64,000 nucleotides of DNA from Lates calcarifer (GCF_001640805.2 NC_066837.1:23211804-23275803), one strand, 5' to 3'; shown: positions 13,391 through 23,819, counted from the stretch's first letter. Numbers and translations are program-made. The notes: generated from the letters alone by a model not told the origin.

Positions 13391-13830
13391 ATATGTTATA
13401 GATCAGGATGTCAGGTTTTCTGATAGCAATTTTACAAATGCATCACGTGGTGTGAGTCAGGTAACACAAAAGTAAAAAAGAGCTTTATTCTCTATGTTAA
13501 AATAATTTTCATCCAATTATTCCATTCCATTCCAAGATTTTGAAAATCTTTTTTAAAGCCTCTATCCAGCCACAGTCATTTTGGCCAGAAATAACTGGTT
13601 ATGTCATGCACAACGGGGCATATTTCGACAATGCTGAAAAATGTAAAAAGTAGCAGTGAACTCTCAGTTCAAAAAATGAAATGGGTTTGCTGCTAAATTC
13701 TGACACGTTCTCTCAGGTGTTGATGATCATATTGAACATTTTGCTATGTATTTTAAAACCTCACCGTCACATCTTACAGTGATTCTGCATTACTTGTTCT
13801 TGTCCTTTCATCATTTTATCAGGTTGATTA

Positions 13831-13872
13831 AAATTTTCTCTCTCTGTGTGTCCTCTTTTTTGTCAGATAAAG
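13831..13872 (+). promoter_or_regulatory. bcl11a: 3' splice site of the terminal coding exon, with tandem acceptors
   Basis: A pyrimidine-rich tract (TTTTCTCTCTCTGTGTGTCC, then TCTTTTTTGTCAG) ends in a CAG at 13864-13866. Using it leaves exon phase 1, with the second and third bases of an Asp or similar codon followed by Lys-Asp-Glu-Pro-Ser-Ser. A second possible acceptor, AAG at 13870-13872, lies six bases further and would keep the frame while removing two residues. It would give KDEPSS, the junction known from human BCL11A. The upstream CAG is the better consensus. Confidence 0.8.
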
Positions 13873-15848
13873 ATGAGCCCAGCAGTTACACCTGCACCAC
13901 GTGCAAGCAGCCCTTCACCAGTGCCTGGTTCCTGCTCCAGCATGCCCAGAACACCCACGGCTTCCGCATCTATCTGGAGAGCGAGCCTGGCAGCCCCCTC
14001 ACCCCCCGTGTTGCTGCAGCTCCCGGGATGGGGGGTGACTGTGCCTCCTCCCAGCCTCCCCTCCACGCTGTCCACTTAGCCGATGGCAGTCCTTACAGCC
14101 TCCTGAGGATGCCAGGCTCTGGGTCTGGCCGGGATTCGGCGTCCACGCCTCGTGAGGGTCGTTACCCGCGGACCCCGCCACTGTTCAGCCCACCACCACG
14201 CCACCACCTCAGCCCTGACGACCTGGCTCTGGCAACCCACCATCCCAGCGCCTTTGACAGGGTGATGAGGCTCAACTCAGTGCCACTAGAACCCCCTCCG
14301 ACTATGGACTTCTCTAGACGTCTACGTGAGTTGGCTGGGAACGCCACCGGGGCTTCCCCGCCTCTCTCCCCTAACAGGCCCAACCCTATGCAACGGCTGC
14401 TGCAGCCATTCCAGCCAGGTTCTAAGCCTCCATTTTCAGCCACACCTCCCCTCTCCACCTCTCAGTCACCCTCTGGCTCACGTTCCACCCCCAATGCTGT
14501 ATCAAGCGCGATCCAGCCGGGCACACCTCTCAAGGCAAAATCTTGCGAGTTCTGCGGGAAGACCTTCAAGTTCCAGAGCAACCTAATTGTTCACCGGCGT
14601 AGCCACACGGGGGAAAAGCCATTCAAGTGTCACCTCTGTAACCACGCCTGCACCCAGGCCAGCAAACTGAAACGACACATGAAGACACACTGTCAGAGCA
14701 AGTCGTTGGTGCTTAATGCCAAGTCAGATGACGGCCTCTCGACTGCCAGCTCTCCCGAACCTGGTACCAGTGAGCTGATGGGCAGTGCTACAGATGCCCT
14801 CAAGTCAGTGGTGGCCAAGTTCAAGAGCGAGAACAATGGCCTGATGCCTGAAAATGGAGAAGAGGAGGAGGAAGAGGAGGAGGAAGAGGAAGAAGAGGAA
14901 GAGGAAGAGGAAGAAGAGGAGGAGGAAGAAGAAGAGGAGGAGGAGGAAATTGAGAGTAAGCCTGGAGTGGGAGAAGAGGAGGGAAGGAATGACTACCGTT
15001 TCAGCCTGCGGCTAGAAGGGGCCCGCCACCACCAGAACAGTGAGGCCCTGCACCCACGCCGCCGCAGCTCATCCCGGGAGCCTGGCGATGAGGACTCGGC
15101 CATGGAGTCTGATCGGGCAGATGATGGAACCACCACTACCATCAACGGCCTGGGACCTCTGTCCACCGAGAGCCTGTCCCGGAAGCTGCTGGGCGGAGGG
15201 GTCAGCCCAGGCTCCCTCAGTCCCCTGTCCAAGCGCATCAAGGTGGAGAAGGACCTCGACCCCCCAACGCCAACCATCCCAAACACAGAGAACGTCTACT
15301 CCCAATGGCTAGCCGGCTACGCCGCCTCACGACAACTCAAGGACCCCTTCATCAACTTTACAGGTGGGGACTCCAGACAATCGCCCTTTGCCTCCTCATC
15401 TGAGCACTCGTCAGAGAACGGCAGCCTGCGCTTCTCCACTCCGCCCGGGGAGCTGGATGGGGAACGGGCCGCCTCAGGACGCAGTGGCACCGGCAGCGGG
15501 GCCAGCACCCCCCACGGCGGCAGCGGGAACGGCAGGCCGAGCTCCAAGGACGGCCGCCGCAGTGACACTTGTGAGTTTTGTGGCAAGGTGTTCAAGAACT
15601 GCAGCAACTTGACAGTGCACCGACGCAGCCACACGGGAGAGAGGCCCTACAAGTGTGAGCTGTGCAGCTATGCGTGCGCCCAGAGCTCAAAGCTCACCCG
15701 CCACATGAAGACCCATGGACAGATGGGCAAGGACGTGTACAAATGTGAAATATGCCACATGCCTTTCAGTGTATACAGCACTCTGGAGAAACACATGAAG
15801 AAGTGGCACAGTGACCGCCCTCTGGCTAATGACATTAAGACTGAGTAG
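13867..15848 (+). CDS. bcl11a: bcl11a terminal coding exon (BCL11 zinc-finger transcription factor A), partial gene
   Basis: BCL11A is a nuclear sequence-specific repressor that works with NuRD and other corepressors in neural, lymphoid and erythroid development. This exon encodes about 660 residues. In order it holds: C2H2 finger 1 (13893-13958, [17 protein letters not shown]); the FSPPPRHH proline-rich segment; [12 protein letters not shown]; fingers 2-3 (14544-14690, [13 protein letters not shown]...KTH); a [16 protein letters not shown] block; 30 consecutive Glu (14859-14948); [20 protein letters not shown]; and fingers 4-6 (15570-15809). It ends in [13 protein letters not shown] and TAG at 15846-15848. 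The C terminus and the [13 protein letters not shown] segment identify BCL11A and not BCL11B. Some positions are BCL11B-like ([25 protein letters not shown]). The open frame extends upstream to 13746, but that part is intron. A conserved block after the Glu run is missing (see findings). Which teleost ohnolog this is cannot be decided. The N-terminal exons are outside the window. Confidence 0.97.
14859..14948 (+). repeat. bcl11a: GAR-codon repeat encoding 30 glutamates
   Basis: Thirty consecutive GAA/GAG codons with mixed third positions lie inside the coding exon. BCL11A proteins have an acidic run at this place, so it is part of the protein. The human run is shorter and mixed with Asp. The mixed codons argue against a very recent single-unit expansion. 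Confidence 0.95.
15571..15576 (+). promoter_or_regulatory. bcl11a: Candidate internal 5' splice site (L-like isoform)
   Basis: The codons around the first Cys of finger 4 contain GTGAGT, a near-perfect donor, right after ACTT. From memory, the human L isoform diverges from XL at this Cys, which fits use of the same donor. Splicing here would remove fingers 4-6 and join an unseen downstream exon. The motif is visible; its use is inferred. Confidence 0.4.
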
Positions 15849-17095
15849 GCAAAGAGCAGCATGCTGGCAGCTCTCTCTCTCAGCTCCTCTGGCTAAAAAG
15901 CGACCCTGGCTAACTAGCCGATAAGTGAGGGGAAAGGACAACAGGGTTAGACACCAGTACACAGTACAGCCCTGTTAAAATCCCCGACTGGAAAAAGCTG
16001 AATGCATGATCCATCATTGGGGCAATACTATTGCATCAAACGCAAAACTTTTTGAGCCTTTCTATTGTGCAATAATTTCCACGTTTTGTATTTTTTGTAA
16101 CTGGACAGCATGCTCAGTGTGTTTTGGCTACTTAGAGAGAAAATTGTCCTCGGCTGGTGGGTTTGGTTGTACATGTGTTGCTGTTGATACTTTTGATTTC
16201 TTCAATATAAAAAAAACGTTAGTTATGAGAACCCATGCTGCATACAGTACATACTGTTTTACATATCATGTACAGTTTTGTGTTCAAACATAGTGAACAG
16301 TGTCATATTATCAAAACATCAAGACAAGCAGGGTCACACTTAAAACTGATCTTTGTGAAAGATTTTCCATGCAAGATTGAGATAAGAGATATATATATGT
16401 AAAAAATTGGGCTGCCTATGAAATGCTAGGCACGAGCGCCATTAAATATTTCTTTTACAAACAGCAATGAAATTAACAATATGGTGTGAAATGACAACAA
16501 AGAGTGCCTTGGATATTTTACCTGCATTAGTTAATCCTCCTTTTTGCTATAAGCTCGGAGTTTCAGCTATGGAAGATTACAGGACATTTTTGTGCACATA
16601 CAGAATAAGCAGGTACTTGCATCAAGCACCTGCACGACCCTGTCGTTTTGTGACTTAGCAGAGCATAAGGAACCAGCTGAAACAAAAACATAAAAAGAAA
16701 AAAAAAAGATTATGTGTATCTCTGGTAAATCATTTATCTGCCTGACTCATGTATATTGTTATTCTCCAGATTATGATTCTGTTTACTGGCATGTTACATG
16801 CTAAAAAAAGTAGTAGGAGTTTGGTGTGTAGAGTTTTTGGTTTAGGTGTTTATTATTTTCTGGTACATGTGTACCATACTGAGAGGGTACTCTGACGAGT
16901 CGTTTAAACCAACGTCAAGCTCTTAATTTTCCAGAGTGTTTATTTTCTTTGAAAATTAAAGGTTTGCAGGTTTTTTTTTTTGTAAGTAGCACAGAATTAT
17001 GTTTCTTCAGTGTCAGCCAGGCAGGCAGTGTAGCCAGCAGCCACTTGAAGACCACAGAGTGGGTTGTAGTTGTTCTAAGCCAGACAGATTTTTTT

Positions 17096-17155
17096 GGGTG
17101 AGGGTGAGGGTGGGGGTTTTGGTTGGGTGTTATGAGGGTAAGGGTGGGTGGAGGG
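17096..17155 (+). promoter_or_regulatory. bcl11a: Two G-quadruplex motifs in the 3'UTR
   Basis: The first motif is GGGTGAGGGTGAGGGTGGGG at 17096, four G-runs with loops of one to three bases. The second, from about 17135, has GGG runs separated by TAA, T and TGGA. Both are on the transcribed sense strand, so they could fold in the mRNA. Motif presence is direct; folding and function are inferred. Confidence 0.6.
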
Positions 17156-18473
17156 TCAGAATAGCGGGGTGGGGAGTGGGTTGACCAGGTGTCTCTACAA
17201 TTCAAATGTTTATGTCCTTATAGCGCTTATTCTCTTTACCGCATTAGATCTTAGAAACCCTTAAGTAATCTGAAAACTTTTTTTTATTAACTCACATTGG
17301 AAATTATCTTAAATGGAAGTCCAAATCAAAAGTAAAGAACCTGAATTTAGTTAAAAAAAAACAAACTTTTTTTAAAAAAACAAAATACCCCTTCACACAC
17401 ATTTTGTGTTCTTTTAAGTTACCATGCTCTAGACCTCATTGTGGTAGTTGTATCTTTATCTCCACCCCCCCTGTCGTTGTTGATGATATAGCACTTGTCA
17501 CTCTGCCTTGGATTCTGTATCTGTCTCTCTAATCGGAGGTACAGTGGTTGAGTATAAAATGAGGACCAGATTTCAGATCTGGGACTACCTACGTGCACTG
17601 TTCAATTTTCCCAGTTTACAGTTGGACACTCAAGGGAAAACTTGCTCTTATGCTGACAGATTAGTGTGGTGTCATTTGCTTTGCGTTAAAAAACAAAAAA
17701 GAAAAAAAAGAGAAAAGGAGAAAAAAAGAGTTGAAATAGAAACTGTCGCCAGCCATGTCTCCTCCTGAGAACTGAACATCAGTTTGGCTCTTGGGGTATT
17801 ATCAATGCAGGAACTGCCATAAAAACATCCTGCTTCATACCAACTATAGAAATATACTGCTCATTACAGAAACATAAAAATTCTACAAATTTGATTTAAA
17901 AAGATAAGTAAATTGTGTTGTTGATTTTTTAAAAGTAACACGATATCTTTAGGGGAGAACCTTATTTAATTTTTTTTTTTTTTTTTTTTATTGTTTATTA
18001 TTGTTTCTCTTTTCTGTCTTGGTGACATCCGGCACTTGATCACTATGTAATGAATTGTGATGAACATGTCTCTCATCTTTTTTGCCTTTACTATACACAA
18101 GTCTTCAGGTTGAACAAAAATTTGCATTGGGGAGAGATTTATGATATATAAATATATAGAGAGAACTTAAAACACATAGGAAAATGCACACTCATGTAAG
18201 TTCCTATGTTCAAAACACATTTATGGTCTACTTTTTTCCTGTATTTAGAATGGTATTTGAAATTAATGTTCACTTAGTGTAGGCACTTATAGTATTTATG
18301 TTGGAGCCTGTATTTTTAACTGTTTTGCCTGTACTCTTTAAAGGTTTCAATGTACCCTTTTTTTCTGTAGTGAAAAAAAAATCCCAACAAGCTGCCACCG
18401 TATATTTTCTTAATTTGGCAGGATAATATAGTGTGAATAATTTGTATGCTTGAAAATAAGTATGTTTTTGAAA

Positions 18474-18479
18474 AATAAA
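18474..18479 (+). terminator. bcl11a: Candidate proximal poly(A) signal AATAAA
   Basis: AATAAA is followed immediately by a TG-rich element (TGTTGTGGTGTT at 18481-18492). It lies 2.6 kb after the stop codon. It is plausible as an alternative 3' end, though the GU-rich element is closer than usual. Confidence 0.45.
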
Positions 18480-19328
18480 ATGTTGTGGTGTTCCCCAAGG
18501 GTGAGAGGTCATATGATGGCCTTTTCAGGCAGTCCCGCTGGAGTGACCACAATGAGGTAAAAACAGGTGGTTGTACATATCTTTTTAGTTTGTTTTATAT
18601 ATTTTTCTCTCCTGCCATTTTATATGCAGTAATACAAGCTATTGTTGGGTTTTCTCGGTAGCCAACTTTTTACTGTCCTTGAACATGTACCACCTGATAA
18701 CATTCCAGCTGTTTTTGAAAAAGACCTTTTGTCATATGCAATCAATCCAACATCAATCTGAAAAGCATTTTTTTTTTGTTTTTTTTTTGCTGCAGGTTTT
18801 TTTTTTTCTATTTTGAATTTTGTTTTGTCATTGCCAAAAGAACCATGGTGCTTTATAATTTAAATATGGTACATGTCATATGCAAGGCATATTCTAAATA
18901 TAACTGAAATCATAGAAAGAAAAAAAGTTTGGTACATGTTATCATTGCTGAAGGTACTGAGGTACATTTAAGTTTTCAGCCTGATTTCATCCTGTGTTCT
19001 GTATTTACTCTCAAGCTATTTGTTCTGAACTGAACTTGAAGTTGACCTGCGGCATTGGTCGACATTATTTATTATGACTATACACACACACACACGCTCT
19101 GTTCAGAACAGAGTCACTGCAAAACAGATCAGTTCATTTTTCTCCCTCCTGATGAATTGTGATGGCTTAATTTCTCTGTTTGATGACCAAAGGTCATTGA
19201 CCAACATTTATGAGTTCTGGCTCAACTTACAGATTTTGTTGTTGTTATTTTTCAGTTATGGAGATGCCACTCTATTTTCAGCTGTTGTCTGCATTATTCT
19301 CTTCACTCAGCCATTTTGTCTTGAAAAA

Positions 19329-19334
19329 AATAAA
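19329..19334 (+). terminator. bcl11a: Candidate distal poly(A) signal AATAAA
   Basis: AATAAA lies within an A-rich stretch and is followed about 45 bases on by a T-run and TGTGATGTGTG, a good downstream GU/U-rich element. This would give a 3'UTR of about 3.5 kb. It is the preferred main 3' end because the sequence up to here keeps the same AT-rich UTR-like character, while microsatellite-rich intergenic DNA begins soon after. Confidence 0.5.
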
Positions 19335-20001
19335 AAGTATTACATACATATCTGAATTTGGTGCTTTTCTTTTTTTTATTGTGATGTGTGAACACTATAT
19401 AAGATGGAACCACCAGAACACACACTTATGTAAACATACGGGCAGTTGAACATACTCTACATTGTACTAAAGCACACTGAGTATATTTGTTTGGATGTAT
19501 GGCACCCAGGTGTGTTTGCATGGCTCAGCTTGAGTCACCCGTGATGGGGGTGGAAGTTCACCAGCATATCTCTGGTCTGTGGCCTTGTCAGGTCAGCAAA
19601 GCGTCTGTGTTATATCTCAAACAACCCTCCCATCCCCTCCCCGCCTCCCTCCTCTCTCTCCCTGTCTTACCCCCATCTCCGTTTTTTTTCCTCACCATAC
19701 TGCTCTCTCAGCCTTTGCGCTGTCTTTGTGTCTCTTTTTCCTTTTTTTCCTCACCACACCGTATCTAACTTTATATATCCCCCTCCGTCCCGATCTCGCT
19801 CTTTTTCTTCCGACCTCTCCCTTCCTCGTTTCCTCCTCTCCCCGCTGAAGCACTGGAGGGCAACGTGACAGACTAATCGCTCTCCTTGTCCGAGCCTGGC
19901 GCTGTTTGCCTAGCAGGGCCAGATTAAAGTTCACAGATAGAGAGAGGTTCCTGCTTAGGCCAGGTGTTGACAGTTAAGATAAAGCAGAGTTGCAAGGAAG
20001 T

Positions 20002-20139
20002 GTGGGGGGTGGGGGTGGGGTGGTTGGTTGGGTGGGTGCCGGGAGTGAGAAATTGTTAGCCTGTGTGTGGTTCTCGCACACATACGCACATATACGCACT
20101 TACAATGTTTAGGAGGGCGGTTACCCACCCCCCACCCCC
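20002..20139. repeat. G-rich tract and complementary C-rich tract
   Basis: GTGGGGGGTGGG at 20002-20013 has its exact reverse complement at 20124-20135. The G side (20004-20037) has at least five G-runs and fits a G-quadruplex. The two arms could alternatively pair with each other across about 110 bases. Confidence 0.6.
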
Positions 20140-21603
20140 TTGCCATTTCCAAGTTCAATGTCAAGAGAGCAACAATGCTCTGGCCCACAAATCCCACCAC
20201 CAAACAACCCATGCATAGCAGACATACTTTTCCCATAGCAGACTCTTGGCCCTTGCCTACCATCCCCTGCCCCCTCCTCTTCCTCATCGTGTAGACATAT
20301 GTCCTTAACTAGTAAAAGTAACAGTCGCGGCTCTTTGATTGAAAAGCAAGTTTCAAAAAAGTTTTCGTTGTGCAGGGAATATTGCCCATAGTCTCGTTTG
20401 AATAGCTTTATTCATCAGACTTGTTTTTCATTTGTAAAACAAGATGTTGGAGAAAATGAAAAGTGTTATTTTTGTTACTCTAATTTCTGGCAAGTCTTGG
20501 GGGGATACACTGATTCTCCGTTGAAGGGCAAGAATTTATTAGTTCATTATGCTAATCGAAACTAGTTCACAAACACTCATGAAAAGATAAAGATCCCCCC
20601 CCACCCCCTTTCTCTCTCTCTCTCTTTTGCTTTTCGTTCCTCCCCTACTTCACCTCTCTCTCTCTCTCTCTCTGTCCTGACTTGCCTGTGTGTTTAAAGC
20701 AGGGGGGAGGCCTCCCAGGCATAGCTGGGGAAATCCTGTCCAGGAGAGAGTCGGCTCGTTGAATCGACTCTCTAATCCTCCTAATATGCCACTTCTCCTT
20801 GTCCGCTGCTCTCCCCCTCTATTCCTCTGCCTTCCTCCTTCCTCTCCATCGCCTCTCTGTCTCCTCCTCACATCGACTGTCAGTGGATCATCTCTCTTTA
20901 TCTCTCCCATCCCTCCTTTTTTCATCCTTCCCTGTATTATACGCACTCTGTTCTGCTCCGTTTCTTTGTCCACTCCTCTTCCTCTAGTTCTTGCCTCCGT
21001 TTCAGGCTCATCTTTTCTTGGGTCCAAGCCTGTCTCACAAGTGTCAGTGAGTAGAGGAAGGCTGAAGAGCAGAGATGGAGAGGCAGACTGCAGCTGTGCT
21101 GTGGTGCAGCGAAGAGGGGGCCTCGTCCGGGCTCCTTGGAACAATATAAAAGCACTAATCACCCAGGACAGCTGACACCCAGTGCCTCACACATATACAC
21201 ACTGTGTCTCACACACACACACACAAACACACACACACAAAGATCTGAGGATTGCCAGTATAGGGTGGAAGGAGAGGAGCTCTGCCCAGACAAGACTTAC
21301 AGGTCTGGCCCGGCTAGAAAACAAAGTCTGTGTTTTGTCTATGGGCAGCGACGCTCCGGGGCTGAAAGTGCTTTCTCACAAACATGCACATTCGCACATA
21401 CAGTGTGCCTATGCATGCACACACTCATACCCTACTGTACAACAGACATGCATGTGCACGCACACATGAAAACCAATTGCATTTAAGCACACAGGAGCAT
21501 ACAGACAAATTTTCCCTTCATGCACGTTTGTACGCAGCCATGGAATCAAACACACATGCTGATGCTGGAACACAAACCACATAATGGATTGGGTGCATGC
21601 ACG

Positions 21604-21605
<2 letters not shown>

Positions 21606-21678
<73 letters not shown>
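21606..21678. repeat. (CA)n microsatellite, longest in the window
   Basis: About 36 uninterrupted CA units. It explains the His-Thr and Val-Cys dipeptide frames seen here on both strands. Confidence 0.97.
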
Positions 21679-21682
<4 letters not shown>

Positions 21683-23819
21683 ATACACAAAAGTGTCTTC
21701 GGGAATGTGACCTTTTCCCAAAAGCCTCCTTTTCCTGCCCCGGCTCCCCTCCCCCTCTGGCTGTGTGAAGACTGAAGGGGTCAGGGGTCAGGTTTTGGGG
21801 GGCTGGAGATTAGGTTTCACATGACTGAGCACCTTTGTTGGGGCAGGCCAGCAGAAAGGAAACGTCCAGGAGGGTAGCTGTGTCTGTCTGAGGAAAGAGA
21901 GAGCGAAAGAGAGAGGGGGAAGGGAGAAAAGAGGGACAGAGGGATGGATGGAGTGACGAGGGCTTAAGTTGAAGTTTGGTCAGGCAGAGGCGGCTGAAGT
22001 TGAAGTGCAAGAGCGAGGAGGAAGTTTTTGAGAAGCACAAGGGAGAGGAAGAAGAGACAAGGGGCAGACAGTGAGAAAATGTGCGAACATAAAAGAGAAA
22101 ACCAGAATAACCTCACCCGCATTCTTCACCCTATAGCTCTGCTTTGCCTCCCTCCTTACATTTCTCCCTCTTTTAACTCTGTTTACTTCTCTTTCTCTCC
22201 CTGACCATGTGGCTTCTGTGTCGGGCTGTGGCCAGCCAGTGTCCTCAGTGCCTGCTGGCTGCGCCAGTCTCCCCCATGACCACACAGCGAGAAGAAAGCC
22301 CCAGCCAAAATAGTAAACTGGATCACAGCAGAAGCCCCCCCCCCCTCCTGAGCAACATCTGAGTCGTAGTTTGCCCGCTAGACAATATGTGCTGTAACTG
22401 GCAGTGAAAATCTTGGCAGAGACCTGGATTACCTCGCTTGTGAAGTATTGCTTTAAATGTCTGTGTTCGAAATTTTTTTTTCCCTTTTTCCTACTTCTCA
22501 GACATAGAGAGAAGGATTTTAACGACTTGCAACAGTTTCAACTAAATGAGTCACAGAGGTGGGACTGGTACTGCTGATGGCTTCCAGATAAGGTGAAATC
22601 TTTGACCCCGGAGTGAAAGAGAAGGACGGAGCTGGGGGGGTGGGGGTGGGGGTCTTGAACACAGCGTTGACCATAATTGACCAGCCTCTTTTGGTTTCAT
22701 CGTGCACAATCAGATATGAGCCCTGAGGTATTGCCTTTATTACTGACCCTTTGGACATCTGACGTTCCTGAAAACTCACTTGTTTGTGCTGCTTTGTGTG
22801 TGTGTGTACAGTGTGTGCACTTACACATAAGGGCCAGCCTTGTACAGGTCAGCACTATCGCAGTGAAAGTCGCACTGCTGTACAGTATCAGTGTGTGGTT
22901 GGTCTGTCGCTGAAGGGGTTTCCTTTGAAACGAAGCAGGGGCGGCTCATTCCAGAGCATGGGTGTTGGAGGAGAGGGGTGGGTCAAGGGGTGAGGGAGGT
23001 GGGGCAAGGCAGGGGCAGTGGATTCCACAGACAGACTGATCTGACCTTGAACCGCAGGGTGTGGAGCTCAGAGTGGCACCATGTTCTAACTGTTAAAGCC
23101 TTGGTGCTCCGCCAAACGGTCAAAAACGCACTTTGTTTATGCATGTGTGTGTCATGCTCTGTTCCTCTGTTAAACTCTATGTACGGGGGTGGTGTGCACT
23201 CACATGCATGCACATGGCTGTGTTAGTGTATGCTCCTGATCATATTTGAGCATGTGTGTGTTCTCCAGGTGCAACGCCGCAGGCAGAATTTATATGACCA
23301 GTAAAATAGGGTCATATTATCAGTACTCCTCTGACCTGTGTGTGCTTTGCAGTGCACCTGCATGCGTGTCTATGTGTGTGTGAGCTGGAAGACTGTAGGG
23401 CGCCTGTTTACTGTCCTGTGAATAAAGAGGCAAAGTTCATCCTCTGGCCTCTTTATGCCACAATATTTCAGTGTCAGTTAAGGCTGGACAGTAACTCAGC
23501 AAATACATCATTTATGGCTTGTAAACTATGTCACTCATGACAGTCTGGATTCTCAGAATGATTGATTTTGGTTGAAGGTTAGCTGCCATATACAGGAATT
23601 GTCTTTTTTTGTAGGTATTGCTATTTTTATTAGAATCTTGTGTCCAAGACTGTAGTTACCACTGAGGACACAGAAGTAATGTTGGGTATTTTTAAAGGCT
23701 GATTCTTATATTTTTATCTTCTATCTATCTTTAACATTTTAGGAAACATGTTTATTTTCCTTTTTGCTGAGATTTAGAGGAACAAACAAATGAAAACAAA
23801 TGTGTTAAATTGTTCATTT

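Larger units (their letters stand above)
1..13866 (+). other. bcl11a: Intron upstream of the last bcl11a coding exon (3' part)
   Basis: No stretch of this 13.9 kb encodes a recognisable protein. Open frames are short and lack domains. It ends in a pyrimidine-rich tract and an AG next to the zinc-finger exon, so it is read as the intron preceding that exon, with its 5' end outside the window. I looked for the short preceding exon of BCL11A, which encodes the linker before the first internal finger, and did not see it. Contents: a fish interspersed repeat at 185-400 with an A27 run, a tRNA-like relic near 5.3 kb, microsatellites at 6.7, 9.45 and 10.0-10.2 kb, a C-rich run at 11914-11937, and unique-looking blocks at 3880-4130, 7330-7660, 8100-8380 and 13100-13390. 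In 430-3870, 5400-6700 and 11200-13000 I see nothing more specific than AT-rich or pyrimidine-rich sequence. Intron status is inferred from the exon and not proven. Confidence 0.8.
15849..19350 (+). other. bcl11a: bcl11a 3'UTR (probable extent)
   Basis: AT-rich sequence without coding capacity follows the stop codon and continues for 2.6-3.5 kb, close to the roughly 3 kb 3'UTR known for the long human transcript. It contains poly(A/T) tracts (T19 at 17971-17989, T-runs at 18771-18808), a double G-quadruplex motif at 17096-17155, a Pumilio-type TGTACATA at 18572-18579 and a TGTTTAC miR-30-type seed match at 16780-16786. Candidate poly(A) signals lie at 18474 and 19329. The 3' end is assigned by these signals only. 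Confidence 0.7.
19351..23815. other. Downstream intergenic region, block 1
   Basis: No gene is recognised. The plus strand has long pyrimidine-rich tracts (19620-19850, 20610-20675, 20770-21030), a G-rich/C-rich pair at 20002-20139, a (CA)n array at 21606-21678, purine-rich DNA at 21890-22075, and a G-rich run at 22633-22652. The open frames in this block are low-complexity and have no family resemblance. Confidence 0.7.

Noticed and set aside
13746..13866. Upstream in-frame extension of the zinc-finger ORF, giving an apparent Met start
   Set aside because: The extension is the AT-rich and pyrimidine-rich end of an intron. It runs into a clear 3' splice site, and BCL11A is known to have earlier coding exons.
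14007..14015. Internal donor for a short S-like isoform after LTPR
   Set aside because: A GT is present, but the context GTTGCT is a weak donor, so I did not list it as a feature.
15720..15740. A donor after finger 5 as in human CAGGTGGGG
   Set aside because: The matching place here reads ACAGATGGGC, without GT. I also place the human L-isoform divergence at finger 4, so this site is not needed.
13863..15962. Long open frames antisense or out of frame to the zinc-finger exon
   Set aside because: They are shadows of a GC-rich coding exon with biased codon use. None shows a domain.
20650..21175. Pair of overlapping open frames of 160-170 codons on opposite strands
   Set aside because: They lie in a long pyrimidine tract with few stop-codon-forming triplets. 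The products are Ser/Leu/Pro- or Arg/Glu-rich with no family resemblance.
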